This document shows, in pieces, positions 1-8,925 of a stretch of DNA of 62,749 nucleotides. The DNA is from Caulobacteraceae bacterium (GTDB lineage: Bacteria > Pseudomonadota > Alphaproteobacteria > Caulobacterales > Caulobacteraceae): positions 1 to 62,749 of the forward strand of contig JARLIQ010000104.1 of assembly GCA_031291645.1 (NCBI GenBank). Direction: 5' to 3'. Position numbers and translations under genes: made by a program. The notes beneath the pieces were generated by a model. It had not been told where the DNA came from and searched no databases. It saw only the letters and a program-made list of their open reading frames with translations. How positions within the stretch are numbered: position 1 is the first letter of the stretch; each line of letters opens with the position of its first letter.

Positions 1-1248
1 CGCCAGGAGGACCAGGCCGGCGATCTGCATGTAGGGGAACAGCGGCATGCGCACCGGCAGGTCCTTGGCCTTCCACCGCCGGCGGAAGCTGAGGTGGCTG
101 ACCAGGATGAACATCCACACGACGATCGCCCCGAACAGCGCCACGCCGAACAGATAGCTGTAGGCCAGGGGCGTCAGCTTCGAGACCCCGGCGGCGATCA
201 GGATGCAGGCGCCCGAGAGCAGGATGGCGGCGATCGGCGTGCCGGTCTTGCTGAGCTTGCCCAGGATCTTCGGCGCGTAGCCGCCGCGCGAGAGCGAGAA
301 CAGCATGCGCGAGCAGAGGTAGACGTTGGTGTTCATGCTCGAGAGCGCCGCGCTCAGCACCACGAAGTTCATGATCCCGGCGGCGTGGGCGATGCCAGAA
401 TGGGCGAAGACCGCCACGAACGGGCTCTCGTGCATCACCTTGGCGCCGGTCTCCGTCCAGGGGACGAAGCTGACCACGATGCCCAGCGCCAGGATGTAGA
501 ACAGGAACAGCCGCACGGCCATGGTGCGCAGGGCGGCCGGGATGGTGGTCTCCGGCGACTTGGTCTCGCCCGAGGTGACCGCGATCACCTCTATGCCGTT
601 GAACGAGAAGACCCCGACGATCACCGCCATCCACACCCCGCCGAAGCCCTTGGGCATGAAGCCGCCGGGCAGGCCAACCATGTTGTGGAAGCCCACCGCC
701 GGCATGCCGATGCCCAGGATGGTGGCCGCGCCCAGGATGATGAACAGCACGATGGCCGCCACCTTGATGAAGGCGAACCAGTACTCGATGGTCCCGAAGT
801 GGTTGACCGAGCGCGAGTTGAAATAGAGCAGGATGAAGGCGAACCCCAGCGACCACATCCACACCGGCGCATCGGGGAACCAGTAGGTCATGTAGACCCC
901 GGCGGCCGTAGCCTCGCCGCCGACCGCGATCACCTGGGCGATCCAGTAGGTATAGCGCACCACGAAGCCGGCCCAGGGGTTCAGATAGGTCTCGGCGTAG
1001 GTCCCGAACGAGCCGGCGGTCGGGTGGACCACCGCCATCTCCGACAGGCTGAACACCATGACCACGGCCGCGAAGCCGGCGATGGCGTAGCTGATCAGGA
1101 CGGCGGGGCCCGCATAGCCGATGGCGATGCTGCTGCCGGCGAACAGGCCCGTGCCGATTGCGCCCCCCAGGCCGATCATCACCACCTGGGCGCGGCTCAG
1201 CCCCTTGTGCAGGCCGCTTTCCCGGCGGGCGATGGCGGTCTGTTCCAA
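1..1248 (-). CDS. APC-family amino-acid permease, C-terminus outside window
   Basis: Reads as an inner-membrane amino-acid/proton symporter of the APC superfamily. The N-terminus carries the family signature GLGGAIGTGLFAGS in the first helix, followed by many hydrophobic helices (for example AVVMVFSLSEMAVVHP, FSFNGIEVIAVTSGE and FVVLSAALSSMNTNVYLCSR). 416 codons are present of a family length near 450-500, so only the last helices are missing. The start is taken as TTG at 1248, preceded by GAGGAC; an in-frame stop lies just upstream and no ATG is available. Substrate cannot be read from the sequence; the closest family is the aromatic/GABA/proline permease group. Confidence 0.88.
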   Translation of the reverse strand, partial: MEQTAIARRESGLHKGLSRAQVVMIGLGGAIGTGLFAGSSIAIGYAGPAVLISYAIAGFAAVVMVFSLSEMAVVHPTAGSFGTYAETYLNPWAGFVVRYTYWIAQVIAVGGEATAAGVYMTYWFPDAPVWMWSLGFAFILLYFNSRSVNHFGTIEYWFAFIKVAAIVLFIILGAATILGIGMPAVGFHNMVGLPGGFMPKGFGGVWMAVIVGVFSFNGIEVIAVTSGETKSPETTIPAALRTMAVRLFLFYILALGIVVSFVPWTETGAKVMHESPFVAVFAHSGIAHAAGIMNFVVLSAALSSMNTNVYLCSRMLFSLSRGGYAPKILGKLSKTGTPIAAILLSGACILIAAGVSKLTPLAYSYLFGVALFGAIVVWMFILVSHLSFRRRWKAKDLPVRMPLFPYMQIAGLVLLA

Positions 1249-1339
1249 GGCGACGTCCTCAGCGGCAAATTATATTCCGAGTCATATATCTCCCTAGGCC
1301 ATCGACGCTGATCGGTAAACCGGCGAATGCCGGCCGGGC

Positions 1340-2170
1340 TCAGTGGGACATCAGAACCGGAAGCGGCGCCTCGGCCAGGACAGTCCGGGTCGCTCCGCCG
1401 AGCACAAGTTCGGCCGAGCGGGAATGGCCGTACGCGCCCATGACCAGCAGGTCCGCATCCAGCGCCACGCAGGCGCGCAGCAGCACCGAACCGGCGTCCT
1501 CGCTCACGGCGTGAAAGCGCTCGAGCCCGGCGGAGATCCCGTGTCGGCCCAGGTGGCGCATCAGGGGCGCCGGGTCGGCCTCGGCGGACGCTTCGCCATC
1601 GGCGATCACGACCGTCACGCGCGCGGCCGCCTTCATGAAGGTCAGGCTGTCGTCGAGCGCCCGCTTGGCCTCCCGGCGGCCGTTCCAGGCGAGCACGACG
1701 TGGTCGAAGCCGCTGGCGGCGGGCGCCGGCTCGGGCGTGAACAGACAAGGGGTCCCGCTGGCCAGGGCGGCGAGTTCGGCGAGTTGGCGGTTGGGGCTGT
1801 CGCCGGCGTCGGGCCGACGCAGGATGGCGAGATCGAAGAAGCGGGCCTCCAGGGCCAGATCCCGTGGCGAGGTGTTCGGTGTGGCCGCCTCCCAGCTACA
1901 GTCGCAGCCGCCAGCAGCGAGGCCGGCGCGGAAGGCCGCTTCCGTCGGCTCGATCAGGCGGGCGATCGCCGCCTGGCGGTGGGCCAGCGTCTCGCCTACG
2001 GCCGCGGGGCCGATCACATAGCTGTCGGCGAAGTCCATCGCCGGCTCGGGGCTGGCGCAAAGGCCGCTGACCACCGCGCCGAACCGCTGCGCCAGCGTCC
2101 GCGCCAAATCCAGCCGCGCCTCGCATGGCGCTCCGGCCTCGAGAAAGACGAGGATGTCCTTGATTTCCAT
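1340..2170 (-). CDS. Universal stress protein, tandem UspA-type domain
   Basis: 276-aa cytoplasmic protein with two Usp-like halves. The C-terminal half (from about residue 155, FDHVVLAWNGRREAKRAL) keeps the ATP-binding signature G-x2-G-x9-G-G-(S/T)-like at residues 245-261 (GAYGHSRSAELVLGGAT). The N-terminal half (MEIKDILVFL) lacks the glycine motif, as is common in tandem Usps where only one half binds nucleotide. Ends PLPVLMSH, typical of the family. It lies downstream of an FNR/FixK-like box at 2234-2247, which suggests low-oxygen induction. Family members support survival under hypoxia or starvation. Confidence 0.9.
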   Translation of the reverse strand: MEIKDILVFLEAGAPCEARLDLARTLAQRFGAVVSGLCASPEPAMDFADSYVIGPAAVGETLAHRQAAIARLIEPTEAAFRAGLAAGGCDCSWEAATPNTSPRDLALEARFFDLAILRRPDAGDSPNRQLAELAALASGTPCLFTPEPAPAASGFDHVVLAWNGRREAKRALDDSLTFMKAAARVTVVIADGEASAEADPAPLMRHLGRHGISAGLERFHAVSEDAGSVLLRACVALDADLLVMGAYGHSRSAELVLGGATRTVLAEAPLPVLMSH

Positions 2171-2233
2171 GTGTACGCTTCCCGAGGGGTTTGTCAGACC
2201 GCTCGAGCGTGGGCCGCCCCCGCTCTGGGCGCG

Positions 2234-2247
2234 TTGACGGGAATCAA
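2234..2247. promoter_or_regulatory. FNR/FixK-like anaerobox upstream of usp
   Basis: TTGACGGGAATCAA fits the TTGAY-N4-RTCAA consensus of the Crp/Fnr family (FnrL, FixK) and sits about 64-77 bp upstream of the universal stress protein start at 2170. The flanking bases extend the symmetry to GTTGAC/ATCAAC. In Caulobacter-type bacteria FixK is known to activate Usp genes at low oxygen; that this site is used is inference. Confidence 0.55.
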
Positions 2248-2433
2248 CCCGCCGCCCGCGCCAGCCTGTTTAGGCGCGTCCCGGCATTGCTTACATTTCC
2301 TACGTTTCAGATATTGGAGCGACTGGCCGGGCTTGTTGCTACGCGCGCAATTTGTGAAAAGGACGGCCTCTTACACGTCCTCGATGCGGTGGCCCGCGCC
2401 CGGTAGGCCAGTCGCGGGCGGCCGGAGCGCGTG

Positions 2434-3123
2434 ATGGCCCAAAAAGGCGCCCTGATCGAACGGCTGGTCCGCCGGGTCTACTACAAGTACTACGCCCGCA
2501 ACCTGCTGTTCGAGCTGCAGGTCCGCGCGCGCGCCGACTCGGCCGACTATGTCCAGGCCTACATGACCGAGGCCAGCGTGTTCGAGGATGGCGACGCCTT
2601 CCTGCGCTACTGCCTGGCGCGTGCGCCGGCCGGCGAGGTGCTGGAGTTCGGCGTGGCGACCGGCCGGTCGACCACCGTGCTGGGCAAGGCCTCGGGCGGG
2701 TGCGTCGTGCACGGCTTCGATTCCTTCGAGGGCCTGCCGGAAGACTGGACCGGCCATATGGAGCGCCGCGGCGCCTTCGGCCGCAAGGGCTCGCTGCCCA
2801 AGGTCCCGGCCAACGTGCGGCTGCACAAGGGCTGGTTCAAGGACACCATCGGCGTCTGGCTGGAGGCGAACCCTGGCAAGGTCGGCTTCATCCACGTCGA
2901 CTGCGACATCTATTCCTCGACGCGGGATGTGCTCTGGTCGCTGCGCGAGCGGCTGCAGGTCGGCTCGGTGCTCGTGTTCGACGAGTATTTCAACTATCCG
3001 AACTGGCGCCAGCACGAGGCCCGCGCGCTGAAGGAGTTCGTCGCCGAGTTCGGCGTACGCTATCGGTACATCGCCTTCACCGCCCGCAACGGCGCCGTCG
3101 GCATCGAGATCCTGGGGCTCTGA
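2434..3123 (+). CDS. TylF/MycF-type class I SAM methyltransferase
   Basis: 229-aa protein with a Rossmann-type SAM-binding loop EFGVATGRST at residues 71-80 and the family hallmarks GFDSFEGLP and FIHVDCDIYSST; the acidic DCDIY segment is where TylF-family enzymes bind Mg2+. The TylF family O-methylates sugar hydroxyls in macrolides, but many alphaproteobacterial members have no known substrate. ATG 2434 is preferred over GTG 2431 because GGAG at 2424-2427 is better spaced. The asparaginase start follows 29 bp downstream, so the two are probably cotranscribed, without an obvious functional link. Confidence 0.8.
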   Translation: MAQKGALIERLVRRVYYKYYARNLLFELQVRARADSADYVQAYMTEASVFEDGDAFLRYCLARAPAGEVLEFGVATGRSTTVLGKASGGCVVHGFDSFEGLPEDWTGHMERRGAFGRKGSLPKVPANVRLHKGWFKDTIGVWLEANPGKVGFIHVDCDIYSSTRDVLWSLRERLQVGSVLVFDEYFNYPNWRQHEARALKEFVAEFGVRYRYIAFTARNGAVGIEILGL

Positions 3124-3152
3124 TCGGCCCGGTCGACTGGCGGGTCCGCTCC

Positions 3153-4172
3153 ATGCCCAATCCTGTCCTGGTGGAACTCACCCGCGGTGAATGGCTCGAG
3201 AGCCGCCATCGCGGCTCGATCGCCGTCGCCGACGCCAAGGGCGCCCTGGTCTGGTCGGCCGGAGACGTTGACCAGCCGGTGTTCGGCCGTTCGTCGCTGA
3301 AGATGCTGCAGGCCCTGCCCCTGGTCGAGACCGGCGCGGCCGATGCGTTCGCCGTCTCGGACGCGGAACTCGCCCTGGCCTGCGCTTCGCACAGCGGCGA
3401 GCCGGTCCATGTGGAGGCGGTGGGCGGCTGGCTGGGGCGGATCGGTTGCGACGAGACCTGCCTGGCGTGCGGCGCCCATCCCCCGCTCAACGAGGCGGCG
3501 GCGCGCGCCCTCGTGCTGGAGGGCAAGGCGCCCAGCCGGCTGCACAACAACTGCTCGGGCAAGCACGCCGGCTTCCTGACCGTCGCCCGCCACCTGGGCG
3601 TCGACATCGCCGGCTATGAGCGCCCGGACCATCTGGTCCAGCGCCGCGCCCTGGCCGCCATGGCCGAGATGGCCGGGGTCGACCCGGCTTCGATGCGCGT
3701 CGCGATCGACGGCTGCGCCGCGCCCGCGCCGGCCTTCCCGCTGCGCGGGTTGGCGACGGCGATGGCGCGGATCGCGAACCCTTCCGGCCTGGCGCCGGAC
3801 CGCGCCGAGGCGGCGTGCCGGCTGGACGCCGCGGTCAAGGCCCATCCGCTGATGGTCGCCGGCACGGGCCGGGCCTGCACCGCGATCATTCGCGCGGCCG
3901 GCGGCCGGGCCAGCGTCAAGACCGGCGCCGAGGGCGTGTTCGTGGCCGTGCTGGCCGACCTCGGCCTCGGGATCGCGCTCAAGATCGACGACGGCGCCGG
4001 GCGGGCGTCGGAAACGACGATCGCGGCCCTGCTGGCTGCGCTCGGCGTGGTCTCGGCCGACGATCCGGCGATCTCAAGCCTCATCGACGCCCCGGTGCTC
4101 AACACCCAGCGCCCCGCCGCCTGGCTGGCCGCGGCCCTGCGCGAAGCCGTGGCCGCGGCCCGGCCGGCCTGA
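3153..4172 (+). CDS. L-asparaginase, Rhizobium etli type II (ReAV-like)
   Basis: 339-aa protein of the PF06089 asparaginase family, unrelated to the E. coli AnsA/AnsB fold. The family active site is visible: SSLK at residues 47-50 and the CSGKH block at 134-138, followed by DGCAAP with Cys188. In the Rhizobium etli enzyme the matching serine, lysines and zinc-binding cysteines (Ser48, Cys135, Lys138, Cys189) sit one residue further on. It hydrolyses asparagine to aspartate and ammonia in the cytoplasm. The start is ATG 3153; an open upstream extension overlaps the methyltransferase and lacks homology. All key residues seem intact. Confidence 0.9.
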   Translation: MPNPVLVELTRGEWLESRHRGSIAVADAKGALVWSAGDVDQPVFGRSSLKMLQALPLVETGAADAFAVSDAELALACASHSGEPVHVEAVGGWLGRIGCDETCLACGAHPPLNEAAARALVLEGKAPSRLHNNCSGKHAGFLTVARHLGVDIAGYERPDHLVQRRALAAMAEMAGVDPASMRVAIDGCAAPAPAFPLRGLATAMARIANPSGLAPDRAEAACRLDAAVKAHPLMVAGTGRACTAIIRAAGGRASVKTGAEGVFVAVLADLGLGIALKIDDGAGRASETTIAALLAALGVVSADDPAISSLIDAPVLNTQRPAAWLAAALREAVAAARPA

Positions 4173-4175
4173 CGG

Positions 4176-5390
4176 TCATTCCAGCCAGCGGGCCAGCCGG
4201 CCGACGCCGTCGTCGATCGCCGCCTCGGTCACGCAGAAGCACCAGCGCAGCCACCCCCCGCTCTCGGGCCCGAACGCCGCGCCGGGCGCCGGTCCCAGCC
4301 GCGCCTCCTGGATCAGGCGCTTGGCCAGGCCCACGGAGTCGTCCTGTCCGGGCAGCCGCAGGAAGACGTACATGCCACCGTCCGGCGGGCTGACCTCGAC
4401 CCCGGTCAAGCCTGACAGGCCCGCCACCACCCGTTGGCGTTTCCTGGCGAGATCGGCGCGCAACGCCCGCACGTGCGGCTCGCCATGCCGGAGCGCGGCC
4501 AGGCCGCCGGCCTGGACGAAGTCCGGCGCGCAGGAGGTGTTGTATTCCAGGAGCTTGCCAAGGTCGGGCTGCAGGGCCTGGGGCGCGGCCAGCCAGCCCA
4601 GACGCCAGCCGGTCATCAGCCAGGCCTTGGAAAAGCTGTTGGCGCTGATCAGCCGGTCCTCGGGGTGCGCCAGAGGCAGGAAGGAGGGCGCGCTGATCGC
4701 CGTCTCGTCGAACACCAGCCGCTCGTAGACGTCGTCGCTCAGCAGCCAGACGCCGAGCCGGCGGCAATGGTCGAGGATGGGCTGGCGCTGGTCGGCCGGC
4801 AGGGTCCAGCCGGTGGGGTTGGACGGCGAATTGAGCAGGACCAGCCGCGTTTCGGGGGTGATGGCGCCCAGCAGCTGGTCGAGGTCGAGCCGCCAGCGGC
4901 CCTCGTGTGGCCGAAGGCCGACCCGCGTGACCTCGGCGCCCAGGATCCTGGGAATCTCCACGACGTTGGGCCAGACCGGTGTGACCGCGACCACCCGGTC
5001 GCCGGGATCGAGGATGGCCTGCATGGCGACCATCAGGGCCGAGACGCCTGAGCTGGTGACCGAGACCTCGTCCAGGTCGAAGGCGCGCCCGTGCAGGGCC
5101 TGCAGATAGCCGCCGAGTTCCTCCCGCAGATCCAGCGCGCCCAGATTGTGAGTGTAGAAGGTGCGGCCCGCGCTCAGCGCCTCGCTCGCCGCCTGGCGGA
5201 TATAGTCCGGGGTCGGCTGGTCGCCCTCGCCGAACCAGAAGCGCAGCACGTCCGGCTGGCCGAACCCGGCGTTGGCCACCTCGCGCACCTTCGAGGCCTC
5301 CAGGGCGCGCACGCGTGGCCGCGCCAGGGGTTCGAAGCCTTGGCCGTTATCCTCGCCCGCTGGCCCGATCGCTAGTGCGTCCTTGGGCAT
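4176..5390 (-). CDS. Class I/II PLP-dependent aminotransferase
   Basis: 404-aa fold-type I aminotransferase. Seen: NSPSNPTG at residues 187-194, SDDVYE at 218-223 (aspartate pairing with the pyridine nitrogen), and SFSKAWLMTGWRLGW with the PLP lysine at 255. This pattern matches aspartate/aromatic aminotransferase-like enzymes using 2-oxo acid/amino acid pairs. The open frame runs upstream across the LigD gene, but homology begins at ATG 5390, which has GAGGA upstream. It converges with the asparaginase (3-bp gap), so an aspartate/asparagine metabolic link is possible but unproven. Confidence 0.88.
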   Translation of the reverse strand: MPKDALAIGPAGEDNGQGFEPLARPRVRALEASKVREVANAGFGQPDVLRFWFGEGDQPTPDYIRQAASEALSAGRTFYTHNLGALDLREELGGYLQALHGRAFDLDEVSVTSSGVSALMVAMQAILDPGDRVVAVTPVWPNVVEIPRILGAEVTRVGLRPHEGRWRLDLDQLLGAITPETRLVLLNSPSNPTGWTLPADQRQPILDHCRRLGVWLLSDDVYERLVFDETAISAPSFLPLAHPEDRLISANSFSKAWLMTGWRLGWLAAPQALQPDLGKLLEYNTSCAPDFVQAGGLAALRHGEPHVRALRADLARKRQRVVAGLSGLTGVEVSPPDGGMYVFLRLPGQDDSVGLAKRLIQEARLGPAPGAAFGPESGGWLRWCFCVTEAAIDDGVGRLARWLE

Positions 5391-5434
5391 GGCGTTCGGG
5401 TCCTCGCAGGCTGGATGCCGGATGGCCGGCGCGT

Positions 5435-6376
5435 CTAGCGATTGGCCCGCCCGCCTGGATTTTTCAATCGGTATATGGCCGCATCGAGCGGTCGTTCGGC
5501 CGCGTCGTAGCCGGCCCACGCCCGGCCGCGCGACAGCAGGGCCGGCGCCGTTCGCACGGTGAAGGCGGCCGGATCGAGGCCGGGGCGCACCTGGCTCCAA
5601 TCCAGCGGCATGGAGACGTTCGCGTCCGGCCGCGCCCGCGGCGACAGCGGGGCGACGGCGGTGCTGGTCCGGTCGTTGCGCAGGTAGTCGAGGAAGATCC
5701 GACCCTCCCGCTCGGCCTTGGCCAACTGGACCAGGTAGCGGTCTGGCGCGTCGGCGGCCATCGCCTCGCAGACCTCCCGCGCGAAGGCCTTGGCGGTCGG
5801 CCAGTCCAGCTCCGCGTCCCGCGCGGGCGGCGCCAGCGGCGCGACGACATGCAGGCCCTTGCCGCCGGTGGTCTTGCAGAAGGTGGAAAGACCGAGAGCC
5901 TCCAGCCGCTCGCGGACGTCCTGCGCGGCCCCCACGACGGCGTCGAAGCCGACGCCCGGGCCAGGGTCGAGGTCGAACACCAGCCGGCCCGGAACCTCGA
6001 CCTCGCCCGGCCGCCCGTTCCAGGGATGCAGCTCGGCCACGTCGAACTGGGCGAGGGCGGCCAGGGCCTCGGGGCTCTCGACTAGCAGATAGGGCGGCTT
6101 GTCCTGGTCCACGCGCGTGCGGCCGACCAGCGTCGAAAGTCCCGACATCGGGTGGCGCTGGAAGAAGCGGGGATGGCCGATCCCCTCGGGGACCCGGACC
6201 AGCGAACACGGCCGGCCGCGCACATGCGGCAGCATCCAGTCCGCCACGGCCTCGAAATAGCGGGCCAGGTCCAGCTTGGTCACCGGCGCGCCGTCGCCCC
6301 CATCGGGCCAGAGCGCCTTGTCCGGATGGCTGATCGCCACGCCCATCACCTTGGGAAGGTCCAAACGCGCCTCCAT
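5435..6376 (-). CDS. Stand-alone LigD polymerase-domain protein (NHEJ primase-polymerase)
   Basis: 313-aa archaeo-eukaryotic-primase-like polymerase of the LigD POL family. Seen: [12 protein letters not shown] near the N-terminus, the metal-binding VFDLDPG motif, [15 protein letters not shown] (template/nucleotide site) and [16 protein letters not shown]. In LigD this domain adds nucleotides at breaks during Ku-dependent end joining. Here there is no ligase or phosphoesterase domain and no Ku gene in the window, so it is an orphan polymerase. ATG 6376 is chosen over TTG 6391; neither has a strong ribosome-binding site. Confidence 0.9.
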   Translation of the reverse strand: MEARLDLPKVMGVAISHPDKALWPDGGDGAPVTKLDLARYFEAVADWMLPHVRGRPCSLVRVPEGIGHPRFFQRHPMSGLSTLVGRTRVDQDKPPYLLVESPEALAALAQFDVAELHPWNGRPGEVEVPGRLVFDLDPGPGVGFDAVVGAAQDVRERLEALGLSTFCKTTGGKGLHVVAPLAPPARDAELDWPTAKAFAREVCEAMAADAPDRYLVQLAKAEREGRIFLDYLRNDRTSTAVAPLSPRARPDANVSMPLDWSQVRPGLDPAAFTVRTAPALLSRGRAWAGYDAAERPLDAAIYRLKNPGGRANR

Positions 6377-6448
6377 CGAGACGTGGCACAATAGGCGCGA
6401 TCGGCGAGCGCGTCGCGCCGCCGCGGGCGAGACCCTGGCGCGGCCGCC

Positions 6449-7099
6449 GTGGCCGCGCTAGTCGGTGCGCCTCCAACCTCTGCCGAGACGCCAGCCTTGA
6501 GCGAACCCACGCCGCCGTCATCGTTCTCCGCCGCGAGCCGGCGGGCCTGGGTCACCGTCGGCGAGGTGGTGGCCGTCCTTGCGCTGGTGATCACCGGCTT
6601 GAGCTTCTGGGAATCCCACCAGGAACGCGCCAAGGAGGATCGCGAGCGCGCGGCCGCGGAGCACCATGCGGTGGCGGAGACCATCTTCCTGATGCGCGGG
6701 GCGGTCGAGGCTGACGGCCAGCGGCTGCGGCTCGAGCCAGTGCACGACGACCAGGTGATCCAGAGCCAGGTCTTCATCTTTCCGGCCAAGGTGCGCGGCG
6801 GTGAGGTGCGCACCACGGGCAACGCGCGGATCGAGGCGGGCTGGGTGGCCGACGGCCTGCGCAAGGCGGGCCACAAGGCCGGCAAGGACGACGGCGGCGA
6901 CCTGCGCGTGCCGGTGGGCGTGACGACCACCTTCCTGGCCGACGGCCAGACGGTCACCGACCAGTCGATCTATCTCGTCGGCTACACGCTCAAGCCGCGG
7001 CTGCTGCTGGGTTCGAAGATCGAACTCCAGGGCCTGTCGGTGGCCCGGCGCGGCGTCACGGGCGCGTTGCGGCCGCAGGTCGAGGCCCTGTGGCCGTAG
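6449..7099 (+). CDS. Hypothetical single-pass membrane protein
   Basis: 216-aa protein of unknown function. It has a proline/serine-rich N-terminus, one membrane segment at about residues 35-56 ([18 protein letters not shown]), then a charged stretch [19 protein letters not shown] likely to be helical, and a soluble domain of about 140 residues with mostly beta-like sequence. No enzyme motif is visible. It is divergent from the LigD-like gene with only about 70 bp between starts. The start is GTG 6449; a later start is possible since the first 30 residues are low complexity. I recognise no family. Confidence 0.6.
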   Translation: MAALVGAPPTSAETPALSEPTPPSSFSAASRRAWVTVGEVVAVLALVITGLSFWESHQERAKEDRERAAAEHHAVAETIFLMRGAVEADGQRLRLEPVHDDQVIQSQVFIFPAKVRGGEVRTTGNARIEAGWVADGLRKAGHKAGKDDGGDLRVPVGVTTTFLADGQTVTDQSIYLVGYTLKPRLLLGSKIELQGLSVARRGVTGALRPQVEALWP

Positions 7100-7171
7100 A
7101 GCCTGTCCGGATCAGGCGGACCGACCCGATCCGATAAAGCAGGCTCCCTTTCAAAGCGTCAGGGCGCGGCC

Positions 7172-7762
7172 TCAGTCGCCCCGGCGAGGCGCCCGCAGCC
7201 CGTCCATCAGGATGTCGATCAGGCGAAGCGCGCTGGCCTCCCAGCCCGGACCGGCCGGGGCGTAGGCGAAGGCCACCAGGGCGCGGAGAAGGTCGCCCGC
7301 ATCGACGTCCGCGCGGATGTCGCCGCCGGCGACCGCCCGCTCCACCAGAAGGGATATGGCGTCGGTGATCCGCACGCCGGACGACGCATAGAGTTCCGAC
7401 ACGCCACCCACGATCGCGCCCAGCGCCGGGGCGATCACCTTCTTGGTGGCGATGTAGTCGACGAACAGGCGCATCCATTGATGCAGGGCCTCGCCCGGCG
7501 ACAGCGAGCCGAGCAGGCGCGTCGCTGCCTCGGCCAGCTGTTGGACCTCGCGCTGGTAGACCGCCGCGACGATCGCGTCCCGGGTCGGAAAGTGCCGGTA
7601 CAGGGTGCCGATCCCGACGCCGGCGCGGCGGGCGATCTCCTCGAGGCTGACGTCCGGCCCCACCTCGGCGAAGCCCGCCTTCGCCGCCTCCATCAGGCGC
7701 TCGCGGTTGCGAAGCCCGTCGGCGCGCCGTTTCCGAATCGGCTGGCTGGCGTCTGCGCTCAC
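7172..7762 (-). CDS. TetR-family transcriptional regulator
   Basis: 196 aa. The N-terminal helix-turn-helix is clear: RERLMEAAKAGFAEVGPDVSLEEIARRAGVGIGTLYRHFPTRDAIVAAV, split here by the motif VGIGTLYRHFP of the recognition helix. The C-terminal ligand domain is variable (…YIATKKVIAPALGAIVGGV…). GTG start at 7762. Divergent from an SDR gene, with two copies of an inverted repeat between them (7784-7822), so it most likely represses both itself and the SDR until an aldehyde/ketone-type ligand binds. Confidence 0.9.
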   Translation of the reverse strand: MSADASQPIRKRRADGLRNRERLMEAAKAGFAEVGPDVSLEEIARRAGVGIGTLYRHFPTRDAIVAAVYQREVQQLAEAATRLLGSLSPGEALHQWMRLFVDYIATKKVIAPALGAIVGGVSELYASSGVRITDAISLLVERAVAGGDIRADVDAGDLLRALVAFAYAPAGPGWEASALRLIDILMDGLRAPRRGD

Positions 7763-7783
7763 GGTGACACGCCCCTTGTTAAC

Positions 7784-7822
7784 CGGAGGAACCCTCCGTA
7801 TATAAATCGGAGCTACCCTCCG
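7784..7822. promoter_or_regulatory. Twin inverted-repeat operator between tetR and SDR
   Basis: Two copies of CGGAG-N5-CTCCG: arms at 7784-7788/7794-7798 (spacer gaacc) and 7808-7812/7818-7822 (spacer ctacc), exactly 24 bp apart, each followed by a TATA-like run (tatataaa and cttataga). The arrangement in a divergent tetR-target promoter is typical of TetR operators; the regulator assignment is inference. Confidence 0.7.
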
Positions 7823-7923
7823 CTTATAGAGATGGCGTGCGCCCCTGGCAACGCGCCGAGCGTCGCCGGCGCGAGCGGACCCTGACCCTCACGGTCGGAA
7901 ATGACCCCGAAATGGAGATGACC

Positions 7924-8883
7924 ATGACTGGACCCTTTGGAGCGACGTCCACCACGGACGAGGTGCTCGCGGGCGTCGATCTGCGCGGCAAGCGCATCCT
8001 GGTGACCGGCGTCTCGGCCGGCCTGGGCGTCGAGACGGCGCGCGCCCTGGCCGCCCATGGCGCCGAGGTCGTCGGCGCCGCGCGCAACCTGGACAAGGCC
8101 CGCGCCGCGACCGAAGCGGTTCGCGCCCAGGCCGCGGACGGTGGCGGGCTGGAGCTGGTCGAACTGGACCTGGCCTCTCTCGCCAGCGTGCGGGCCTGCG
8201 CCGACGCGCTGGTGGCCGACGGCAGGCCGTTCGACGTGGTCATCGCCAACGCCGGCGTGATGGCCTGCCCCAAGGGCCAGACCGCCGACGGGTTCGAAAC
8301 CCAGTTCGGCACCAACCACCTCGGCCACTTCGTGCTGGTCAACCGGATCGCCTCGCTGTTCAAGCCGGGTTCGCGCCTGGTGAACCTGTCGTCGTCGGGC
8401 CACCGGTTCTCCGACGTAGACCTGGACGATCCGAACTTCGAGCGCACGCCCTACGCCGAGTTCGTCGCCTACGGCCGCTCCAAGACCGCCAACGTGCTGT
8501 TCGCCGTCGAGTTCGACCGGCGTCACAAGGCGGACGGCGTGCGCGCCACCGCCGTTCACCCTGGCGGCATCCAGACCGAACTCGGCCGCTATATGACGCC
8601 CGAAATCATCCAACGGATGATCGAGGAGTTCAACGCCAACCAAGCGCAGGGCGCGCCGGCCTTCACCTGGAAGACCATTCCGCAAGGCGCCGCGACCTCG
8701 GTCTGGGCCGGGGTGGTCGCGCCGGCGGACGAGGTTGGCGGCCGGTTCTGCGAGGACTGCCACGTGGCAGAGATTGTGGACGATCCGGGCCTGCGCGCGG
8801 GCGTGCGCGCGTACGCCCTCGACCCGGAGCACGCCAAGGCGTTGTGGGCGAAGAGCGAGGAGATGGTGGGCGAGCAGTTCTGA
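7924..8883 (+). CDS. Short-chain dehydrogenase, retinol-dehydrogenase/WWOX-like
   Basis: 319-aa NAD(P)-dependent oxidoreductase. Cofactor loop TGVSAGLG at residues 28-35, NAG at 109-111, the catalytic serine in LSSSGH (156-158) and YGRSK at 183-187, giving a full Ser-Tyr-Lys set. The length and the substrate-loop region (VDLDDPNFERTPY) match retinol-dehydrogenase-like SDRs acting on hydrophobic alcohols/ketones. ATG 7924 is chosen because GGAG lies 6 nt upstream; ATG 7912 and 7918 are possible. Regulated from the twin operator. Its alcohol/ketone product would be a fitting substrate for the nearby Baeyer-Villiger enzyme. Confidence 0.88.
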   Translation: MTGPFGATSTTDEVLAGVDLRGKRILVTGVSAGLGVETARALAAHGAEVVGAARNLDKARAATEAVRAQAADGGGLELVELDLASLASVRACADALVADGRPFDVVIANAGVMACPKGQTADGFETQFGTNHLGHFVLVNRIASLFKPGSRLVNLSSSGHRFSDVDLDDPNFERTPYAEFVAYGRSKTANVLFAVEFDRRHKADGVRATAVHPGGIQTELGRYMTPEIIQRMIEEFNANQAQGAPAFTWKTIPQGAATSVWAGVVAPADEVGGRFCEDCHVAEIVDDPGLRAGVRAYALDPEHAKALWAKSEEMVGEQF

Positions 8884-8890
8884 CGGCGCT

Positions 8891-8920
8891 GGCGGCGCCT
8901 CGCGAAGCCGGAGCGCCGCC
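8891..8920. terminator. Hairpin between convergent SDR and hydrolase genes
   Basis: GGCGGCGC (8891-8898) pairs with GCGCCGCC (8913-8920) across a 14-nt loop, in the short gap between two convergent stop codons. No strong T-run follows, so it may act as a weak bidirectional terminator. Confidence 0.45.
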
Positions 8921-8925
8921 TTACC

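Noticed and set aside
94-1311. Long plus-strand reading frame rich in H, D, R, Q
   Set aside because: Antisense shadow of the amino-acid permease; composition is typical of a GC-rich opposite frame, and the minus strand has clear transporter motifs.
4176-6521. One 781-codon minus-strand frame that could look like a fusion protein
   Set aside because: Only the part from 5390 down is homologous to aminotransferases; the upstream part lies in the wrong frame across the LigD-like gene.
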